Below, one piece after another: positions 29,899 to 30,366 of a stretch of 30,366 nt of DNA; within the stretch, counting starts at the first letter, position 1; every line of letters begins with the position of its first letter. The notes beneath the pieces are model-generated. The model searched no databases, was not told the origin of the DNA, and saw only the letters and a list, made by a program, of their open reading frames with translations. Location: the NCBI GenBank assembly GCA_031973235.1, contig DALYDM010000007.1:1-30366 (forward strand). The letters run 5' to 3'. The position numbers and the translations under genes were made by a program. This DNA comes from JAGOQQ01 sp031973235 (GTDB lineage Bacteria; Patescibacteriota; Minisyncoccia; Phycocordibacterales; UBA9973).

Positions 29899-30366
29899 AT
29901 GTTTATCGAAAATGCTAAGAATGCTTCAATGAAGTATGTCGAATATATGGTGTATGTAATGGTCGCGATTTTCCCTTTCTTTATTTTTAAGAATTTTTTG
30001 TACCAGGGATCATCATCGAGATTTTTACTCCTGTCACTTGTTGCTTCAATATGTGCAATTACTTTAGGAGTTGTTCTTTTGAAGAACAAAAGTAATGTCT
30101 CGATATCAAAATCTCCAGTACTCTGTGTCTTTGCGTGTTACTTTATGTACCTTTTTATTTCCGCTTTCTTTGGGGTTGATTTTACTACATCGTTCTGGTC
30201 TCATTCAGAGAGAACATCAGGGTTGTTTTATATAACTCATCTCGTTCTGTTTATGTTTTGTGTCATATATATATTGACTCAAAAAGAATCAAGAGAGAGG
30301 TTTCTCAGGGTGTTTTTAATATCAAGTGCGCTTTATTCTTTTTTGGCACTTGTGGGTCATCAGGGA
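29899..30366 (+). CDS. O-antigen ligase/polymerase-like membrane protein, 3'-truncated by window edge
   Basis: The frame from ATG 29899 (MFIENAKNASMKYVEYM) stays open to the end of the window, 156 residues. It is strongly hydrophobic with about five membrane helices (MVYVMVAIFPFFIFKNFLY, FLLLSLVASICAITLGVVLL, PVLCVFACYFMYLFISAFFG, GLFYITHLVLFMFCVIYILT, FLRVFLISSALYSFLALVG). GVDFTTSFWSHSERTSGLFYITHLVLF strongly resembles the N-terminal signature of Wzy/RfaL O-antigen ligase family proteins ('GVDP..SFW....R.EGL'). Such proteins polymerise or transfer surface glycans at the outer face of the membrane. It lies beside the surface-protein gene, so glycosylation of that layer is a reasonable but unproven link. 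Confidence 0.75.
   Translation, partial: MFIENAKNASMKYVEYMVYVMVAIFPFFIFKNFLYQGSSSRFLLLSLVASICAITLGVVLLKNKSNVSISKSPVLCVFACYFMYLFISAFFGVDFTTSFWSHSERTSGLFYITHLVLFMFCVIYILTQKESRERFLRVFLISSALYSFLALVGHQG

Noticed and set aside
1..30366. tRNA or rRNA genes and insertion sequences
   Set aside because: No cloverleaf with GGTTCRA-type T-arm, no rRNA segments and no transposase or integrase were seen on either strand.

Overview
This AT-rich window is almost entirely coding and looks like chromosomal DNA of a Candidate Phyla Radiation (Patescibacteria) bacterium, most likely of the Parcubacteria/Paceibacteria side. That assignment is inference. It rests on compact gene packing, near absence of Shine-Dalgarno sequences, several promoters that abut start codons, an EF-P with an atypical tip loop, a short RecO, single-pass membrane proteins with Ig-like ectodomains, and a secreted peptidoglycan-binding surface protein. 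Stops are nearly all TAA or TAG. TGA ends one gene (2735-3232) and no gene needs TGA read as an amino acid, so the code looks standard.

Layout. Positions 1-2686 hold dUTPase (5' end cut by the window), a small protein with a DnaA domain IV-like fold, and argS. Positions 2735-8706 hold a one-TM protein, then a T-box leader and terminator controlling ileS, followed by a DUF6624 protein and two tandem RBBP9-like alpha/beta hydrolases. The IleRS carries a complete histidine-phosphatase domain inside its catalytic region. Positions 8821-18769 hold recO, a membrane-anchored Ig-like protein, glyQS, a glycosyltransferase, an M16 zinc protease, an AI-2E-type membrane protein, metG and a TatD nuclease. 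Positions 18860-20296 are the rpsF-ssb-rpsR operon, preceded by a leader that matches the S6:S18-binding RNA motif. efp converges on it from the minus strand. Two uncharacterised genes follow, then the minus-strand ftsK / Ig-like / recA cluster (22275-26098). A putative winged-helix regulator with operator-like repeats lies at 26265-27185.

The 727-nt gap at 27186-27912 looks rich in RNA signals. It holds two promoter-to-terminator units, one of which folds as a rod with a central bubble, and then a chain of strong hairpins leading into a secreted surface protein gene. The window ends inside a polytopic O-antigen ligase/polymerase-like gene that starts at 29899.

Functionally the region combines translation (four aminoacyl-tRNA synthetases, S6, S18, EF-P), DNA maintenance (dut, DnaA-like, RecO, SSB, RecA, FtsK) and envelope functions. 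The best candidates for something new are the IleRS-histidine phosphatase chimera, the structured RNAs at 27460-27900, and the recurrent extended -10 promoters that seem to yield leaderless mRNAs.
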